DNA of 64,000 nt from Hoeflea sp. IMCC20628 (GTDB taxonomy: Bacteria > Pseudomonadota > Alphaproteobacteria > Rhizobiales > Rhizobiaceae): assembly GCF_001011155.1 (NCBI RefSeq), contig NZ_CP011479.1:4413662-4477661 (forward strand), given 5' to 3'. The notes under the pieces are model-generated. The model ran no database searches, was not told the origin of the DNA, and worked only from the letters and a program-made list of their open reading frames with translations. Shown piece by piece: positions 28,188 through 37,690 of this stretch; within the stretch, counting starts at the first letter, position 1, and each line of letters opens with the position of its first letter. A program made the translations under genes and the position numbers.

Positions 28188-29968
28188 GGATTTTCGGCAG
28201 GAAGCTGGATCGTGAACCGCGCCCCGGCCCATGTGCCCTCAACATCGCCCGGGATGTTGTCGGCAACGAGGTTGCCGCCATGGGCTTCGATAATCTGACG
28301 GCTGATAGAAAGCCCGAGGCCCGAATTCTGGCCGAAATCCTCGCCATCGGGTCGATCGGTGTAGAACCGCTCAAACACCCGTTCGATCACTTCGGCGCGT
28401 ATTCCGGGGCCGTTGTCTTCAATCACCACCTCGATCATTCCGCGTCGCCGGCCCAGCCGTATGTCGATGCGACCGCCGGTTTCAGGGACGAATGAGCGCG
28501 CGTTTTCAATCAGGTTGGTGATGACCTGACCCAGTCTGAGATCGTGGCCGAGCACGGTGAAAGCGGTTTTACCGGCATTTCGGTTGTTGATTTTCAATTC
28601 AATGGCGACCGACTTGCTACCGGCGCGAACCTGCCTGGCAATATTGACCATGTCGGTCAGCAAAGTCCGCATGTCGACGCTGACACCATCCTGACGCGCC
28701 AGTTCGGCATCAAGCCGGGACGCATCGGAAATGTCGCTAATGAGCCGGTCCATGCGCCGGACATCGTGCTGGATGACATCCATCAACCGCTTGCGGGACT
28801 GCTCGTTGCGTACCCGTGGCAGGGTTTCGACAGCACTGCGCAACGAGGTCAGCGGATTTTTGAGTTCGTGGCTGACGTCGGCGGCAAAACTCTCGATGGC
28901 GGCAATCCGGTCATAGAGCGCGTTGGTCATGCCGCGCAGCGCCACGGACAGATTGCCGATCTCGTCCTGACGGTCCGAAAAATCCGGGATCTCTTCGCGC
29001 GCCTTGGCGCCGCGCCGTACCCGGACCGCTGCCGCAGACAAGCGTCTGAGCGGTGTCGCGATGGTGCTGGCCAGCAGCAGGGACAGGACAATATTGACCA
29101 TGGCCGCAACGCCAAACACCCGAAAAATGGCCATCCGTTCGGCGTGGACGATCTTGTCGATATCGCCAGCCTGGGTGGACAACAGCAAAACGCCCAGGAC
29201 CGCGCGAAACCGCTGCACCGGAACCGCCACCGAAACAATCAGTTCGCCTTTCTCGGTGACCCGGACCACCGCGCCACGACCACCGGTCAACGCATTCATC
29301 ACTTCGGGATAGATCGATCCGTCGGCGCCGGGTGGTTCACGATAGAGCGGCAGGTCGCGACGCTGGAAAAAGCGATTGAACCAGCTCGACACGGTTTCTC
29401 TCAGGCTGAAGGGTTGGGCTTCCGCCGGCGGCAGATCATAACGGAGCACCTGCCCGCTGGTGTAGAGATAGCGCGAATCCAGAATCAGGCTTGCGTCATC
29501 ATCATAAATCCGCGCGCGCGTGCGGGTCGGCGAAATCAATCGCCGCAGCACCGGGGCGACCCGCTCCGGATTGATGGGAAAATCAAGGTTTTCGTTGGAA
29601 TTGGTCGGCGAAATGCTTTGCCCGGCCTGCAATTCGAGAAGTTTCTCGGGATCGATGGTGATCGAATTGGTGTCGACCGACGCCGATGCCGCAACCGCAC
29701 CGGCGATGATTTCGCCCTGGGTCAGAAGACTTTCAACCCGCGCGTCGATCAGCCCCTCGCGAAACTGATTGAGATACAGAATCCCTGATACCAGCACGAT
29801 CAGGGCTGCGAGGTTGAGAAACAGAATACGCCGGGTCAGGCTCGAAAAAATGAGATTGCCGAACATCCGGCGCACAAGCGTTACCGGATGGATACGGCTT
29901 TTCGCCCGCCGCGGCTCGGGCGGGGCCTCATCCTCGCCACCGGCATTGTCATCAGTATCAGCCACCAT
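28184..29968 (-). CDS. chvG: ChvG/ExoS sensor histidine kinase
   Basis: Inner-membrane sensor kinase of the ChvG-ChvI system, which in rhizobia and Agrobacterium responds to acidity and envelope or host signals and controls exopolysaccharide, motility and virulence genes. The product is 594 residues: a membrane helix near residue 50, a periplasmic domain of about 200 residues, a second helix near 275, HAMP, H box DVSHELKNPLT, then ATPase motifs (ENARSF, DNGPGI, GLGLSIS). ATG 29968 is used; TTG at 29998 would add ten residues. hprK overlaps its stop. Confidence 0.93.
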   Translation of the reverse strand: MVADTDDNAGGEDEAPPEPRRAKSRIHPVTLVRRMFGNLIFSSLTRRILFLNLAALIVLVSGILYLNQFREGLIDARVESLLTQGEIIAGAVAASASVDTNSITIDPEKLLELQAGQSISPTNSNENLDFPINPERVAPVLRRLISPTRTRARIYDDDASLILDSRYLYTSGQVLRYDLPPAEAQPFSLRETVSSWFNRFFQRRDLPLYREPPGADGSIYPEVMNALTGGRGAVVRVTEKGELIVSVAVPVQRFRAVLGVLLLSTQAGDIDKIVHAERMAIFRVFGVAAMVNIVLSLLLASTIATPLRRLSAAAVRVRRGAKAREEIPDFSDRQDEIGNLSVALRGMTNALYDRIAAIESFAADVSHELKNPLTSLRSAVETLPRVRNEQSRKRLMDVIQHDVRRMDRLISDISDASRLDAELARQDGVSVDMRTLLTDMVNIARQVRAGSKSVAIELKINNRNAGKTAFTVLGHDLRLGQVITNLIENARSFVPETGGRIDIRLGRRRGMIEVVIEDNGPGIRAEVIERVFERFYTDRPDGEDFGQNSGLGLSISRQIIEAHGGNLVADNIPGDVEGTWAGARFTIQLPAENP

Positions 29969-30013
29969 GCCGTATTTGCCACATCCGGCAACCGGCAATC
30001 AGGAAGATGCCGG

Positions 30014-30730
30014 TCATGCCGCCTCCCTGAACCGGTAGCCAACCCCATAAAGGGTTTCGATCATATCGAAGTCATCATCGACCATTTTGAACTTCTTGCG
30101 CAGTCGCTTGATATGGCTGTCGATGGTGCGGTCGTCAACATAGACCTGTTCATCATAGGCGGCGTCCATCAGCGCATCCCGGCTCTTGACCACGCCAGGC
30201 CGTTGGGCCAGCGACTGCAGGATCAGGAATTCGGTGACGGTCAGGGTCACGGCTTCATTCTTCCAGGTGCAGGTGTGGCGTTCCTGGTCCATGACCAGAT
30301 TGCCCCGCTCCAGCGATTTGGTCGGTGTGGCGGCGGCGCGGCCCGGTGCGGCGGCAGCGGCCTCACGGTTGGCGGCGCGGCGCAGCACCGCCTTGACGCG
30401 CTCGACCAGCAGACGCTGGGAAAACGGTTTGGTGATAAAATCATCCGCACCCATTTTGAGACCGAACAGTTCATCGATCTCTTCATCCTTGGATGTCAGG
30501 AAGATCACCGGAATATCGGATTTCTGACGCAGACGGCGCAGAAGCTCCATTCCGTCCATGCGCGGCATCTTGATGTCAAAGATCGCCAGTTGGGGAGGAC
30601 GCGCCAGCAAGCCGTCCAGTGCGGAGGCGCCATCGGTGTAGGTTTCAACACGATACCCTTCTGTTTCGAGTGCAATCGAAACCGAGGTAAGGATGTTGCG
30701 GTCGTCGTCGACGAGCGCGATTGTCTGCAT
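30014..30730 (-). CDS. chvI: ChvI response regulator
   Basis: OmpR-type response regulator of 238 residues, partner of ChvG. The receiver domain has phospho-acceptor Asp52 in [11 protein letters not shown] and Lys in ITKPF. A winged-helix DNA-binding domain follows ([24 protein letters not shown]), separated by an Ala-rich linker near residues 130-145. ATG 30730 gives the conserved [10 protein letters not shown] and has GGAG upstream; the frame is open further but not conserved. It diverges from pckA, as in Sinorhizobium and Agrobacterium. Confidence 0.96.
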   Translation of the reverse strand: MQTIALVDDDRNILTSVSIALETEGYRVETYTDGASALDGLLARPPQLAIFDIKMPRMDGMELLRRLRQKSDIPVIFLTSKDEEIDELFGLKMGADDFITKPFSQRLLVERVKAVLRRAANREAAAAAPGRAAATPTKSLERGNLVMDQERHTCTWKNEAVTLTVTEFLILQSLAQRPGVVKSRDALMDAAYDEQVYVDDRTIDSHIKRLRKKFKMVDDDFDMIETLYGVGYRFREAA

Positions 30731-31076
30731 GTCTGTCGTCTCCATCATGGTCAAGCACGCCTCCAGGAAGTGCCCCCCGGCTTTCCGGGTCAGCCGCGTT
30801 ATCGCGTCATCGCCAGGTCCCGCTGTCACGTCCATGAGGATAAAGTGAGAACAAAATGTGGCACAGATCCCCGTCGGTGTCATTCTCTCATTACCGGCTT
30901 GTCCCGCAACAAAGCTTCACTGAACCGATTAAAACGAATACTAGGTTTTTTAAATCGATTAATACTTTGATTTCATTAAGTATTCAAAGAACCACGTGTT
31001 GTTTTTTGAAATCCTCGCCCCTATGGTCCGGCGAAAATTGAACTTGACCCGCGTTTGAGCAAAAAGGGAATCCGGG
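30731..31076. promoter_or_regulatory. chvI-pckA divergent intergenic region
   Basis: 346 bases without a gene, unusually AT-rich between about 30910 and 31010. It holds a direct repeat AACCGATTAA (30923-30932) and AATCGATTAA (30953-30962) spaced exactly 30 bases, and a perfect 7-bp dyad AATACTT-N10-AAGTATT (30961-30984). pckA in S. meliloti is controlled by the LacI-type regulator PckR, and CG-centred AT-rich sites are typical of LacI regulators, so these are operator candidates (inference). Both promoters should lie here. Confidence 0.45.
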
Positions 31077-32690
31077 ATGATTGAGGATTTGGGAGTGCGT
31101 AACCCGTCGGCCGGAATTGGCCTCTGCGGCCTGACCACCACTGGCCTGGTGCGCTATAACACTGGTGAAGCCGAACTGGTTGAACTGGCCCTGGCAAGGG
31201 GTGAAGCCACGTTGACAGCGCATGGAGCGCTCCGGGCGCTGACAGGTCAGCACACCGGACGTTCAGCCAAGGACAAATTTGTGGTCCGTGATGCCACAAC
31301 CGAAAATCAGATCTGGTGGGACAACAACAAACCGATGTCGCCCGAGGCTTTTGACATCCTTCATGCCGACATGGTTACACATGCCAAAGACCGCGAGCTG
31401 TTTGTTCAGGATCTGATTGGTGGAGCAGACGAGGAGAACGCGCTCAATTCGCGCATCGTCACCGAATATGCATGGCATGCGCTGTTCATCCGCAATTTGC
31501 TGATCCGCCCGGACAGCGCGGCTGTGGCAAAGTTCATGCCGCAGCTGACAATAATCAACCTGCCCTCGTTCCAAGCTGATCCGGCGCGTCACGGCTGCCG
31601 TTCCGAGACCGTGATTGCGGTCAATCTGGACAAGGGACTGGTTCTGATCGGCGGCACCTCCTATGCCGGCGAGATGAAGAAGTCGGTGTTCACGGTACTC
31701 AATTACCTGCTGCCGGCCAAAGACGTGATGCCAATGCATTGCTCTGCCAATGTCGGCCCCAACGACGACACTGCCGTATTTTTCGGTCTCTCGGGAACCG
31801 GCAAGACGACCCTTTCCGCCGACCCGAAACGTACCCTGATCGGCGACGACGAGCATGGCTGGGGCGAACATGGCGTGTTCAATTTCGAAGGTGGCTGTTA
31901 CGCCAAGACCATCCGCCTGTCGCGCGAAGCCGAGCCTGAAATCTTCGGCACCACCGAGCGATTCGGAACGGTTCTTGAAAATGTGGTTCTGGATGAAAAC
32001 CGGGTCCCGGATTTCGATGACGGCTCACTGACCGAAAACACCCGCTGCGCCTATCCGCTGCATTTCATCCCCAATGCCAGCGACACGGGTCGCTCGGGCC
32101 ATCCCCGCAACATCATCATGCTGACTGCTGATGCATTCGGCGTGATGCCGCCGATCGCCAGGCTGACGCCGGAACAGGCGATGTATCATTTCCTCTCGGG
32201 CTACACCGCCAAGGTCGCCGGGACTGAGAAAGGCGTGACCGAACCCGAAGCGACGTTTTCAACCTGCTTTGGCGCACCATTCATGCCGCGCCATCCGTCA
32301 GAATACGGAGATCTACTGCGCCGGCTGATCCATGACCACAACGTCAACTGCTGGCTGGTCAACACCGGCTGGACCGGCGGTGCCTATGGCGTGGGCCAAC
32401 GCATGCCGATCAAGGCAACCCGGGCGCTGTTGTCGTCAGCACTCGACGGCTCTCTGGAAAAATCTGATTTCCGCGTCGACGCCAATTTCGGCTTTGCGGT
32501 GCCGGTTGCCGTTGATGGCGTCGATGGAGGGATCCTCGATCCGCGGTCGACCTGGTCAGACAAGGCCGGCTATGACGCCTCCGCGGACCGTCTGGTGCGC
32601 ATGTTCATCGACAATTTTGCCAAATTCGAAGCCCATGTCGATGGGGCGGTCCTGGATGCCGCACCCGGCTTCAAGGCTGCGGCGGAGTAA
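31077..32690 (+). CDS. pckA: Phosphoenolpyruvate carboxykinase (ATP)
   Basis: Converts oxaloacetate and ATP to PEP, the entry to gluconeogenesis during growth on organic acids. The 537-residue protein has [11 protein letters not shown] near residue 60, the kinase loop [11 protein letters not shown] near 240 and a following LIGDDEHGW metal site, all diagnostic of the ATP-dependent class. ATG 31077 follows GGGAATCCGGG. It is probably monocistronic, with a strong hairpin after the stop. Confidence 0.97.
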   Translation: MIEDLGVRNPSAGIGLCGLTTTGLVRYNTGEAELVELALARGEATLTAHGALRALTGQHTGRSAKDKFVVRDATTENQIWWDNNKPMSPEAFDILHADMVTHAKDRELFVQDLIGGADEENALNSRIVTEYAWHALFIRNLLIRPDSAAVAKFMPQLTIINLPSFQADPARHGCRSETVIAVNLDKGLVLIGGTSYAGEMKKSVFTVLNYLLPAKDVMPMHCSANVGPNDDTAVFFGLSGTGKTTLSADPKRTLIGDDEHGWGEHGVFNFEGGCYAKTIRLSREAEPEIFGTTERFGTVLENVVLDENRVPDFDDGSLTENTRCAYPLHFIPNASDTGRSGHPRNIIMLTADAFGVMPPIARLTPEQAMYHFLSGYTAKVAGTEKGVTEPEATFSTCFGAPFMPRHPSEYGDLLRRLIHDHNVNCWLVNTGWTGGAYGVGQRMPIKATRALLSSALDGSLEKSDFRVDANFGFAVPVAVDGVDGGILDPRSTWSDKAGYDASADRLVRMFIDNFAKFEAHVDGAVLDAAPGFKAAAE

Positions 32691-32716
32691 ACCTTCCGCT
32701 TTCGAGCACTGATTTT

Positions 32717-32747
32717 GACAGGCCCCGTTGACCAGACGGGGCCTGTC
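32717..32747 (+). terminator. Hairpin terminator after pckA
   Basis: GACAGGCCCCGT, 7-base loop TGACCAG, ACGGGGCCTGTC: a perfect 12-bp stem 26 bases after the pckA stop. The T-run after it is poor (GCGCATTTT), so termination may be partial or the hairpin may stabilise the 3' end. Confidence 0.7.
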
Positions 32748-32791
32748 GCGCATTTTCGGCTGGTTCAAATCCGCTGCAGGAGACAGCCGCC

Positions 32792-33469
32792 ATGGCCAAA
32801 ACGGCCGACACAGTCGAACTTTCGCCCTTGCGGTTTACCAAGCCAGAGATGCAGGCACATTCGGAAGAATTCTTTGAGCTGATGAATAGGCGCCGCACAG
32901 TGCGGGATTTCTCATCGGAACCAGTTGATCCGGAGATCATCCGGCTTGCGGTTCGCGCCGCAGCAACCGCACCCTCCGGCGCCAATCAGCAACCGTGGAG
33001 TTTCGTCGCCATTGGCGATCCGGACACCAAGCGCGCGATCAGACTTGCGGCGGAAGAGGAAGAGCGGACCTTTTATGCGGGCCGGGCCGGTGAGGAGTGG
33101 CTTGAAGCCTTGTCACATCTGGGCACCGATTCGGACAAGCCGTTCCTGGAGACCGCGCCCTGGCTTATCGCCATTTTCGCGCAACGCTGGGGGACTGATG
33201 CCGAAGGCCGAAAGGTCAAGCACTATTATGTTCCCGAATCAGTCTCCATCGCCATCGGCATTCTGATCACCAGCCTGCATATGGCCGGGCTGGCGACGCT
33301 GACCCATACGCCATCGCCGATGGGGTTTCTCAATCAGATCTGCGGCCGGCCGGACAATGAAAAACCGCTGGTGCTGCTTGTCGTGGGCCATCCGGCCGAA
33401 GGTGCCAGAGTGCCGGCGATCAGCCGCAAGCCGGAAGACGAAGTGCTTTTCTGGAAGACCACGCCATGA
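32792..33469 (+). CDS. Nitroreductase-family flavoprotein
   Basis: FMN-dependent nitroreductase superfamily protein of 225 residues, closest by eye to the iodotyrosine-deiodinase/BluB-like branch. [13 protein letters not shown] begins the flavin-binding region, and [13 protein letters not shown] is the family signature near residue 70. ATG 32792 lies 8 bases after AGGAGA. arfB begins inside its stop (ATGA), so the two are co-translated. The substrate is unknown; a quinone, nitro or halo-aromatic compound is possible. Confidence 0.85.
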   Translation: MAKTADTVELSPLRFTKPEMQAHSEEFFELMNRRRTVRDFSSEPVDPEIIRLAVRAAATAPSGANQQPWSFVAIGDPDTKRAIRLAAEEEERTFYAGRAGEEWLEALSHLGTDSDKPFLETAPWLIAIFAQRWGTDAEGRKVKHYYVPESVSIAIGILITSLHMAGLATLTHTPSPMGFLNQICGRPDNEKPLVLLVVGHPAEGARVPAISRKPEDEVLFWKTTP

Positions 33470-33900
33470 GCGCAGACCCTCTGCATGCGGCGCGCGGAAT
33501 CATCATAGCCGGCTGGGAGCTCAGCGAGAGCTTTATTCGCGCCTCCGGTCCCGGCGGCCAGAACGTCAACAAGGTCGCCACGGCGGTCCAGCTCCGGTTT
33601 GATATCCGCAAATCGCCTTCCCTTTTCGAGCGGGTGAAGAAAAACGCCATAAAACTTGGCGGCAGCCGTGTTTCCAAGGATGGCGTCATCATCATAGAGG
33701 CAAACCGGTTCCGGACGCAGGAACGCAACCGGGCTGATGCGCGGGCACGGCTTGTCGAACTGATCGACCAGGCTTCGGAACCACCGCCACCGCCCAGACG
33801 CAAGACAAGGCCAACACGAGGATCGGTGGAGCGCCGTCTGGCCGCAAAATCCGGCAGAGCAGTCGTCAAAAAGGCACGGGGCAAGGTTACCGACGAGTAA
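33466..33900 (+). CDS. arfB: Alternative ribosome-rescue factor ArfB (YaeJ)
   Basis: Releases ribosomes stalled on non-stop mRNAs by hydrolysing peptidyl-tRNA. The 144-residue protein carries the GGQ motif at residues 30-32 ([10 protein letters not shown]) and a basic C-terminal tail rich in Arg, Lys and Pro, which enters the empty mRNA channel in ArfB and distinguishes it from full-size release factors. ATG 33466 overlaps the nitroreductase stop by 4 bases. Confidence 0.93.
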   Translation: MSADPLHAARGIIIAGWELSESFIRASGPGGQNVNKVATAVQLRFDIRKSPSLFERVKKNAIKLGGSRVSKDGVIIIEANRFRTQERNRADARARLVELIDQASEPPPPPRRKTRPTRGSVERRLAAKSGRAVVKKARGKVTDE

Positions 33901-33979
33901 TCGACGTCAGCTTTTTGTTGGCAGTCGGGCACCCGCATGCTTATGTGATGACGGCAATCACTTAAGGAGATGAGGATTT

Positions 33980-34495
33980 ATGGGCATTTTTGATTTCATC
34001 AAGTCGGCAGGAAAGAAACTCGGTATTGGCGGCGATGAAGATTCGCCAGAGGCCGATGCTGTGAAGAAGGAACTTGATTCGCATGGTCTTGGCACCGACA
34101 AGGTCGATGTCAAAGTCGATGGCGACAAGATCGTTCTGTCCGGCGTGGTTGAAGATCAGTCGATCTTCGAAAAAGCCATCGTCGCGGTGGGCAACACCTT
34201 GGGCATATCCAAGGTCGAGGCCGGCGAACTCAAGGTGATTGTACCGGATTCCGGCCTGTCGCTCGGATCTGCCGACATGACCGCACTGGTCAAGGCCTCT
34301 ACACCTGCCAAGACACCGCGTTTCCACACCGTGGAAAAGGGTGACAATCTCTGGAAGGTTGCGGAAGCCGCCTATGGCAAGGGCAAAGGCTCCAAATACA
34401 CCGTGATCTTTGAAGCCAACAAGCCGATGCTGTCGGATCCCGACAAGATCTATCCGGGCCAGGTGCTGCGCATCCCCGATATCGAAACTGCCTGA
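33980..34495 (+). CDS. BON and LysM domain protein (YgaU/Kbp-like)
   Basis: A 171-residue protein with an N-terminal BON domain (about 22-85) and a C-terminal LysM domain (about 113-167: HTVEKGDNLWKVAEA ... IYPGQVLRIP). This is the architecture of E. coli Kbp (YgaU), a potassium-binding cytoplasmic protein. No signal peptide is visible, consistent with a cytoplasmic role despite the LysM domain. A clear TAAGGAGATGAGG ribosome site precedes ATG 33980. Confidence 0.88.
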   Translation: MGIFDFIKSAGKKLGIGGDEDSPEADAVKKELDSHGLGTDKVDVKVDGDKIVLSGVVEDQSIFEKAIVAVGNTLGISKVEAGELKVIVPDSGLSLGSADMTALVKASTPAKTPRFHTVEKGDNLWKVAEAAYGKGKGSKYTVIFEANKPMLSDPDKIYPGQVLRIPDIETA

Positions 34496-34508
34496 GACGG
34501 TGATCTGG

Positions 34509-34584
34509 CATAGAGCATTTCCGGGCAAACCAGAGCCTTGGAAATGCTCTATGTATTTCTGAGGACCGTTTCCGGACCGGAAAC
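34509..34584. repeat. Intergenic palindromic repeat (rhizobial RIME-like)
   Basis: A perfect 14-bp inverted repeat CATAGAGCATTTCC (34509-34522) and GGAAATGCTCTATG (34540-34553), followed by a second dyad GTTTCCGG-A-CCGGAAAC (34568-34584). Composition and form resemble the short palindromic intergenic elements scattered in Rhizobiales genomes. It lies between the BON/LysM gene and alkB and might also act as a terminator or mRNA 3'-end structure. Confidence 0.65.
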
Positions 34585-34623
34585 CGTTTCAACGTTTCCT
34601 CGAAACACAAGGGAAGGCCGGTG

Positions 34624-35232
34624 ATGTTTGTCCTGCCCAAGGGGGTGCGTCACATCCCCGGCCATCTCGATCGTTCCGAGCAGGAAGCCTTGCTCGATGA
34701 AATCCGCGACGTGGTGCGCCAGGCACCGCTCTACCGGCCGGAAATGCCGCGAACCGGCAAACCCTTTAGCGTGCGGATGACCAATTGCGGCGATCTCGGC
34801 TGGGTCGCTGACAAGAATGGCTATCGCTATCAGGACCGCCACCCGGTCACCGGCACGCCGTGGCCGTCGATTCCCTCCCGCTTGCTCAAGCTCTGGGCTG
34901 ACCTGACCGGGGAAACCAGCCCTCCACAAGCCTGTCTGGTCAATTTTTACGGCACTGATGCGCGTATGGGCCTCCACCAGGACCGTGACGAGCAGGATTT
35001 CGCCGCGCCTGTATTGTCGGTTTCGCTGGGCGATGCCTGCCTGTTCCGCATCGGAGGGACCGAACGCGGCCAGCCGACCAAATCATTCCGGCTGGAAAGC
35101 GGCGATATTGTCATTTTGGGCGGTGAGGGACGGTTGGCCTTCCATGGTGTTGACCGGATTTACCCGACAACATCGACACTTCTCAAGGATGGCGGACGCA
35201 TCAACCTAACACTGAGACGGGTTGGCGCCTGA
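34624..35232 (+). CDS. alkB: AlkB-type alpha-ketoglutarate-dependent dioxygenase
   Basis: Fe(II)/2-oxoglutarate dioxygenase that removes alkyl groups from damaged bases. The 202-residue protein has the iron ligands HQD (GLHQDRDE) and a later His in AFHGVDRI, with a C-terminal Arg-rich NLTLRR for 2-oxoglutarate. ATG 34624 follows GGAAGG at 6 bases; GTG directly before it is the alternative. Its 3' end overlaps the convergent PAP2 gene by 27 bases. Confidence 0.92.
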   Translation: MFVLPKGVRHIPGHLDRSEQEALLDEIRDVVRQAPLYRPEMPRTGKPFSVRMTNCGDLGWVADKNGYRYQDRHPVTGTPWPSIPSRLLKLWADLTGETSPPQACLVNFYGTDARMGLHQDRDEQDFAAPVLSVSLGDACLFRIGGTERGQPTKSFRLESGDIVILGGEGRLAFHGVDRIYPTTSTLLKDGGRINLTLRRVGA

Positions 35233-36213
35233 TCCAGCCCCGAGAATTTTCGGATCGGCTGGACGCATGCTGCCCGGCAGTTGTGCAAGCTCAGCGTCGC
35301 TCGCTTTATCGAATGTGCCGCCTAGCCTGAAGATCTGCTTGACCATCACCACGCACAGAATCGCAAGCGGAATGCTCGCCACTATATCGATGAAATAGTG
35401 GTTTGCGTTCACCACAGCCGCAATCGCCATGGTCACGTTGATGAGCAGGAATGGATATCGGAGCCAGACACTTGTCCAAGTGGCCCAAATCAGCAGATAG
35501 GCCACACCGGCATGAACCGATGGAAATGTCAGGATCCCGGACATGGCCTGTGACGATACGTGGAAAGTCTCGCTGCTGCGCACCGCTTCAAAGTGCTGGA
35601 TAAACTCGTAGCCGAAGTAGTTGTTGATGTTGGCAAGCTGCCCCTCGGCATATCCATAATGGGTATAGGTGCCATAGGCCGGGAACCAGATCGCCACCAC
35701 AGCAGCCAATAGGGCGAGCAGACCGTAGGCGATCATGAAAGCATGGGCGCGACGTGTATAGCCCAACAGCGTCAGCAGCACAGGAACAAGCGCAACCTGG
35801 ATCAAAAATGACTGATAGGCCTGGCCGAACGCTTCGGCGAGCCAGGGCTGTGCATCGACAAAGGCGATGAAGCTATGCCAGTCAAACCCGATTGCCGTGT
35901 CCATTTTGACCAGAAGATCGTCAGCCAGTGGCATGTTAAATGACATCGCCATATAGTTGGCGGCCACCATCGGCAGCATGATCAGGAACAGGCCGGCGAT
36001 CAGGCCAGATATAGCTCTGAACAGTGCAAACCCAAGCCGGCCAAGGCCGTAGCCGGCGCATGCAATCAGCAAAATCATCAAGATGCTGACCGAGAATTCC
36101 TGGTAGTTGATCGTTACTTTGGTGAAAGGTCGGGCAACGAGAACGGCAATCCAGATTGCGCCCAGAGACAGGAAAAATCGCTTTTGGATATCGTCTAGAT
36201 CCGGATTATGCAT
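35206..36213 (-). CDS. PAP2-family membrane phosphatase
   Basis: Integral membrane protein of 335 residues with about eight hydrophobic segments and a C-terminal PAP2/inositolphosphotransferase-like domain. LTFPSVHAG carries the active-site His, and NANHYFIDIVAS supplies the second His/Asp group. Members hydrolyse lipid phosphates or transfer head groups; the substrate here is not deducible. ATG 36213 is preferred over a TTG seven codons earlier. Its last 27 bases overlap the 3' end of alkB on the other strand. Confidence 0.8.
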   Translation of the reverse strand: MHNPDLDDIQKRFFLSLGAIWIAVLVARPFTKVTINYQEFSVSILMILLIACAGYGLGRLGFALFRAISGLIAGLFLIMLPMVAANYMAMSFNMPLADDLLVKMDTAIGFDWHSFIAFVDAQPWLAEAFGQAYQSFLIQVALVPVLLTLLGYTRRAHAFMIAYGLLALLAAVVAIWFPAYGTYTHYGYAEGQLANINNYFGYEFIQHFEAVRSSETFHVSSQAMSGILTFPSVHAGVAYLLIWATWTSVWLRYPFLLINVTMAIAAVVNANHYFIDIVASIPLAILCVVMVKQIFRLGGTFDKASDAELAQLPGSMRPADPKILGAGSGANPSQC

Positions 36214-36335
36214 GGTCCAAGCCCCGAAAACCAAGGTGGGTCTGACCTAGCAGGCGAACTCTAATTTCCAGTTAACCAGCCGGCTTTTGCCCTCATTTCA
36301 TGGCTTGCGGACCGATCTGAAACACCGGTTGGTTG

Positions 36336-37322
36336 CTACAACTTCCTAAGCGCCACCTGTTCAATCAGGTGGTTTGGAGATTTGCGCAGGATCAGGTCGG
36401 CGCGCGGGCGGGTTGGCAGGATATTTTCCTTCAGATTCTTCAAATTGATGTTCTCCCAGAGGTTTTCCGCAATGGCGCGGGCAGCCTCCTCCTTGATCGC
36501 GGCATAGCGGTGAAAGAAGGATTCGGGATTGCGGAAAGCCGTTTGTCTCAAATTCATGAAACGGTCGACATACCAGCGATGAATGTCAGCCTCCTCGGCG
36601 TCAATATAGATCGAGAAATCAAAGAAGTCGGAGACGAAGGGGACAATCTTGCCGTCCGCTGGCAGATCCCGCACCTGCAGCACGTTGATCCCCTCGAAAA
36701 TCAGAATGTCGGGCCGGTCGATATAGGTGTTTTCGCCAGGCAGCACATCATAGGTCAGGTGCGAATAGCACGGCGCCCGCACATTGTGCTGGCCGGCCTT
36801 GATCTCGGAGAGGAACCGCAGCACCGCTCCGACATCATAGCTGTCGGGAAATCCCTTGCGGTCCATCAGATTGTCGCGCCTGAGCACCTCGTTCGGATAG
36901 AGAAATCCATCCGTGGTCACCAGATCGACTTTCGGACTGGAAGGCCAACGCCCCAAAAGCTCGGCCAGCACGCGGGCGGTGGTGGATTTCCCCACCGCCA
37001 CCGATCCGGCAATGCCGATGATGAACGGCGTCTTGGTCACATTCGAGAGATTGAGGAAACGCTTGCGCTGCTCAAACAGCAATTGCGACGATTCCACATG
37101 CGCCGACAACAGCCGTGACAGCGACAGGTAAATCCGCCGGATTTCATCGAGATCGACCGGGTCATTCAACGACCGAAGCCGGCGAACCTCGTCTTCGGTC
37201 AGGGTCAGCGGCGTATCGGCGCGAAATTCGGCCCATTTGTCAGCGGTGAAAAACCGGTAGGGGGAAAACTCGTCGCCGGTGAAGTGATCAAGCGTCCGCG
37301 GCTGGATATCCATCTGGTCCAT
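36336..37322 (-). CDS. coaA: Pantothenate kinase (type I)
   Basis: First step of coenzyme A synthesis. The 328-residue P-loop kinase has [15 protein letters not shown] near residue 95, with the family motifs TTDGFLYPN and IFEGINVLQ. The start at ATG 37322 follows GTGGAG by 5 bases, immediately after the hisE stop; GTG 37328 and ATG 37313 are alternatives. It closes the his operon, an arrangement shared with other rhizobia. Confidence 0.95.
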   Translation of the reverse strand: MDQMDIQPRTLDHFTGDEFSPYRFFTADKWAEFRADTPLTLTEDEVRRLRSLNDPVDLDEIRRIYLSLSRLLSAHVESSQLLFEQRKRFLNLSNVTKTPFIIGIAGSVAVGKSTTARVLAELLGRWPSSPKVDLVTTDGFLYPNEVLRRDNLMDRKGFPDSYDVGAVLRFLSEIKAGQHNVRAPCYSHLTYDVLPGENTYIDRPDILIFEGINVLQVRDLPADGKIVPFVSDFFDFSIYIDAEEADIHRWYVDRFMNLRQTAFRNPESFFHRYAAIKEEAARAIAENLWENINLKNLKENILPTRPRADLILRKSPNHLIEQVALRKL

Positions 37323-37324
37323 GA

Positions 37325-37648
37325 TCACTCCACCGCGCGTCCGGCTTTTTCGGAAAGGCCCGATTGGGTTGTCCGTCTCTCCAGCTCCGCCATCACCTCA
37401 GCCAGCGGGATATCTGCGATCTTCAGCACCACCAGCAGGTGATAGAGCAGATCAGCCGATTCACCGACCAGTTCGCCGCGGCTCTGTGACAGCGAGGCGA
37501 TAACCGTTTCAACCGCCTCTTCGCCGAGTTTCTTCGCTGCTTTAGGCATCCCGGCTGCGACCAGCTTAGCCGTCCAGGACTGCCCCGGATCTGCCAAGGC
37601 GCGGTCGGCGACGATCCGTTCAAGATCGGCAAGATCAAAGCTGGTCAT
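37325..37648 (-). CDS. hisE: Phosphoribosyl-ATP pyrophosphatase
   Basis: Second step of histidine biosynthesis, splitting PR-ATP to PR-AMP and pyrophosphate. It is a stand-alone HisE of 107 residues, all-alpha MazG-like, with [10 protein letters not shown] and [11 protein letters not shown] as metal-binding helices. ATG 37648 matches the conserved N-terminus [10 protein letters not shown]. The companion HisI is not in the window. coaA starts within 3 bases of the stop. Confidence 0.95.
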   Translation of the reverse strand: MTSFDLADLERIVADRALADPGQSWTAKLVAAGMPKAAKKLGEEAVETVIASLSQSRGELVGESADLLYHLLVVLKIADIPLAEVMAELERRTTQSGLSEKAGRAVE

Positions 37649-37690
37649 GATGGGCGTTTCCCTTCGGGGCATTTGCTCAAGAAAGTTGGC

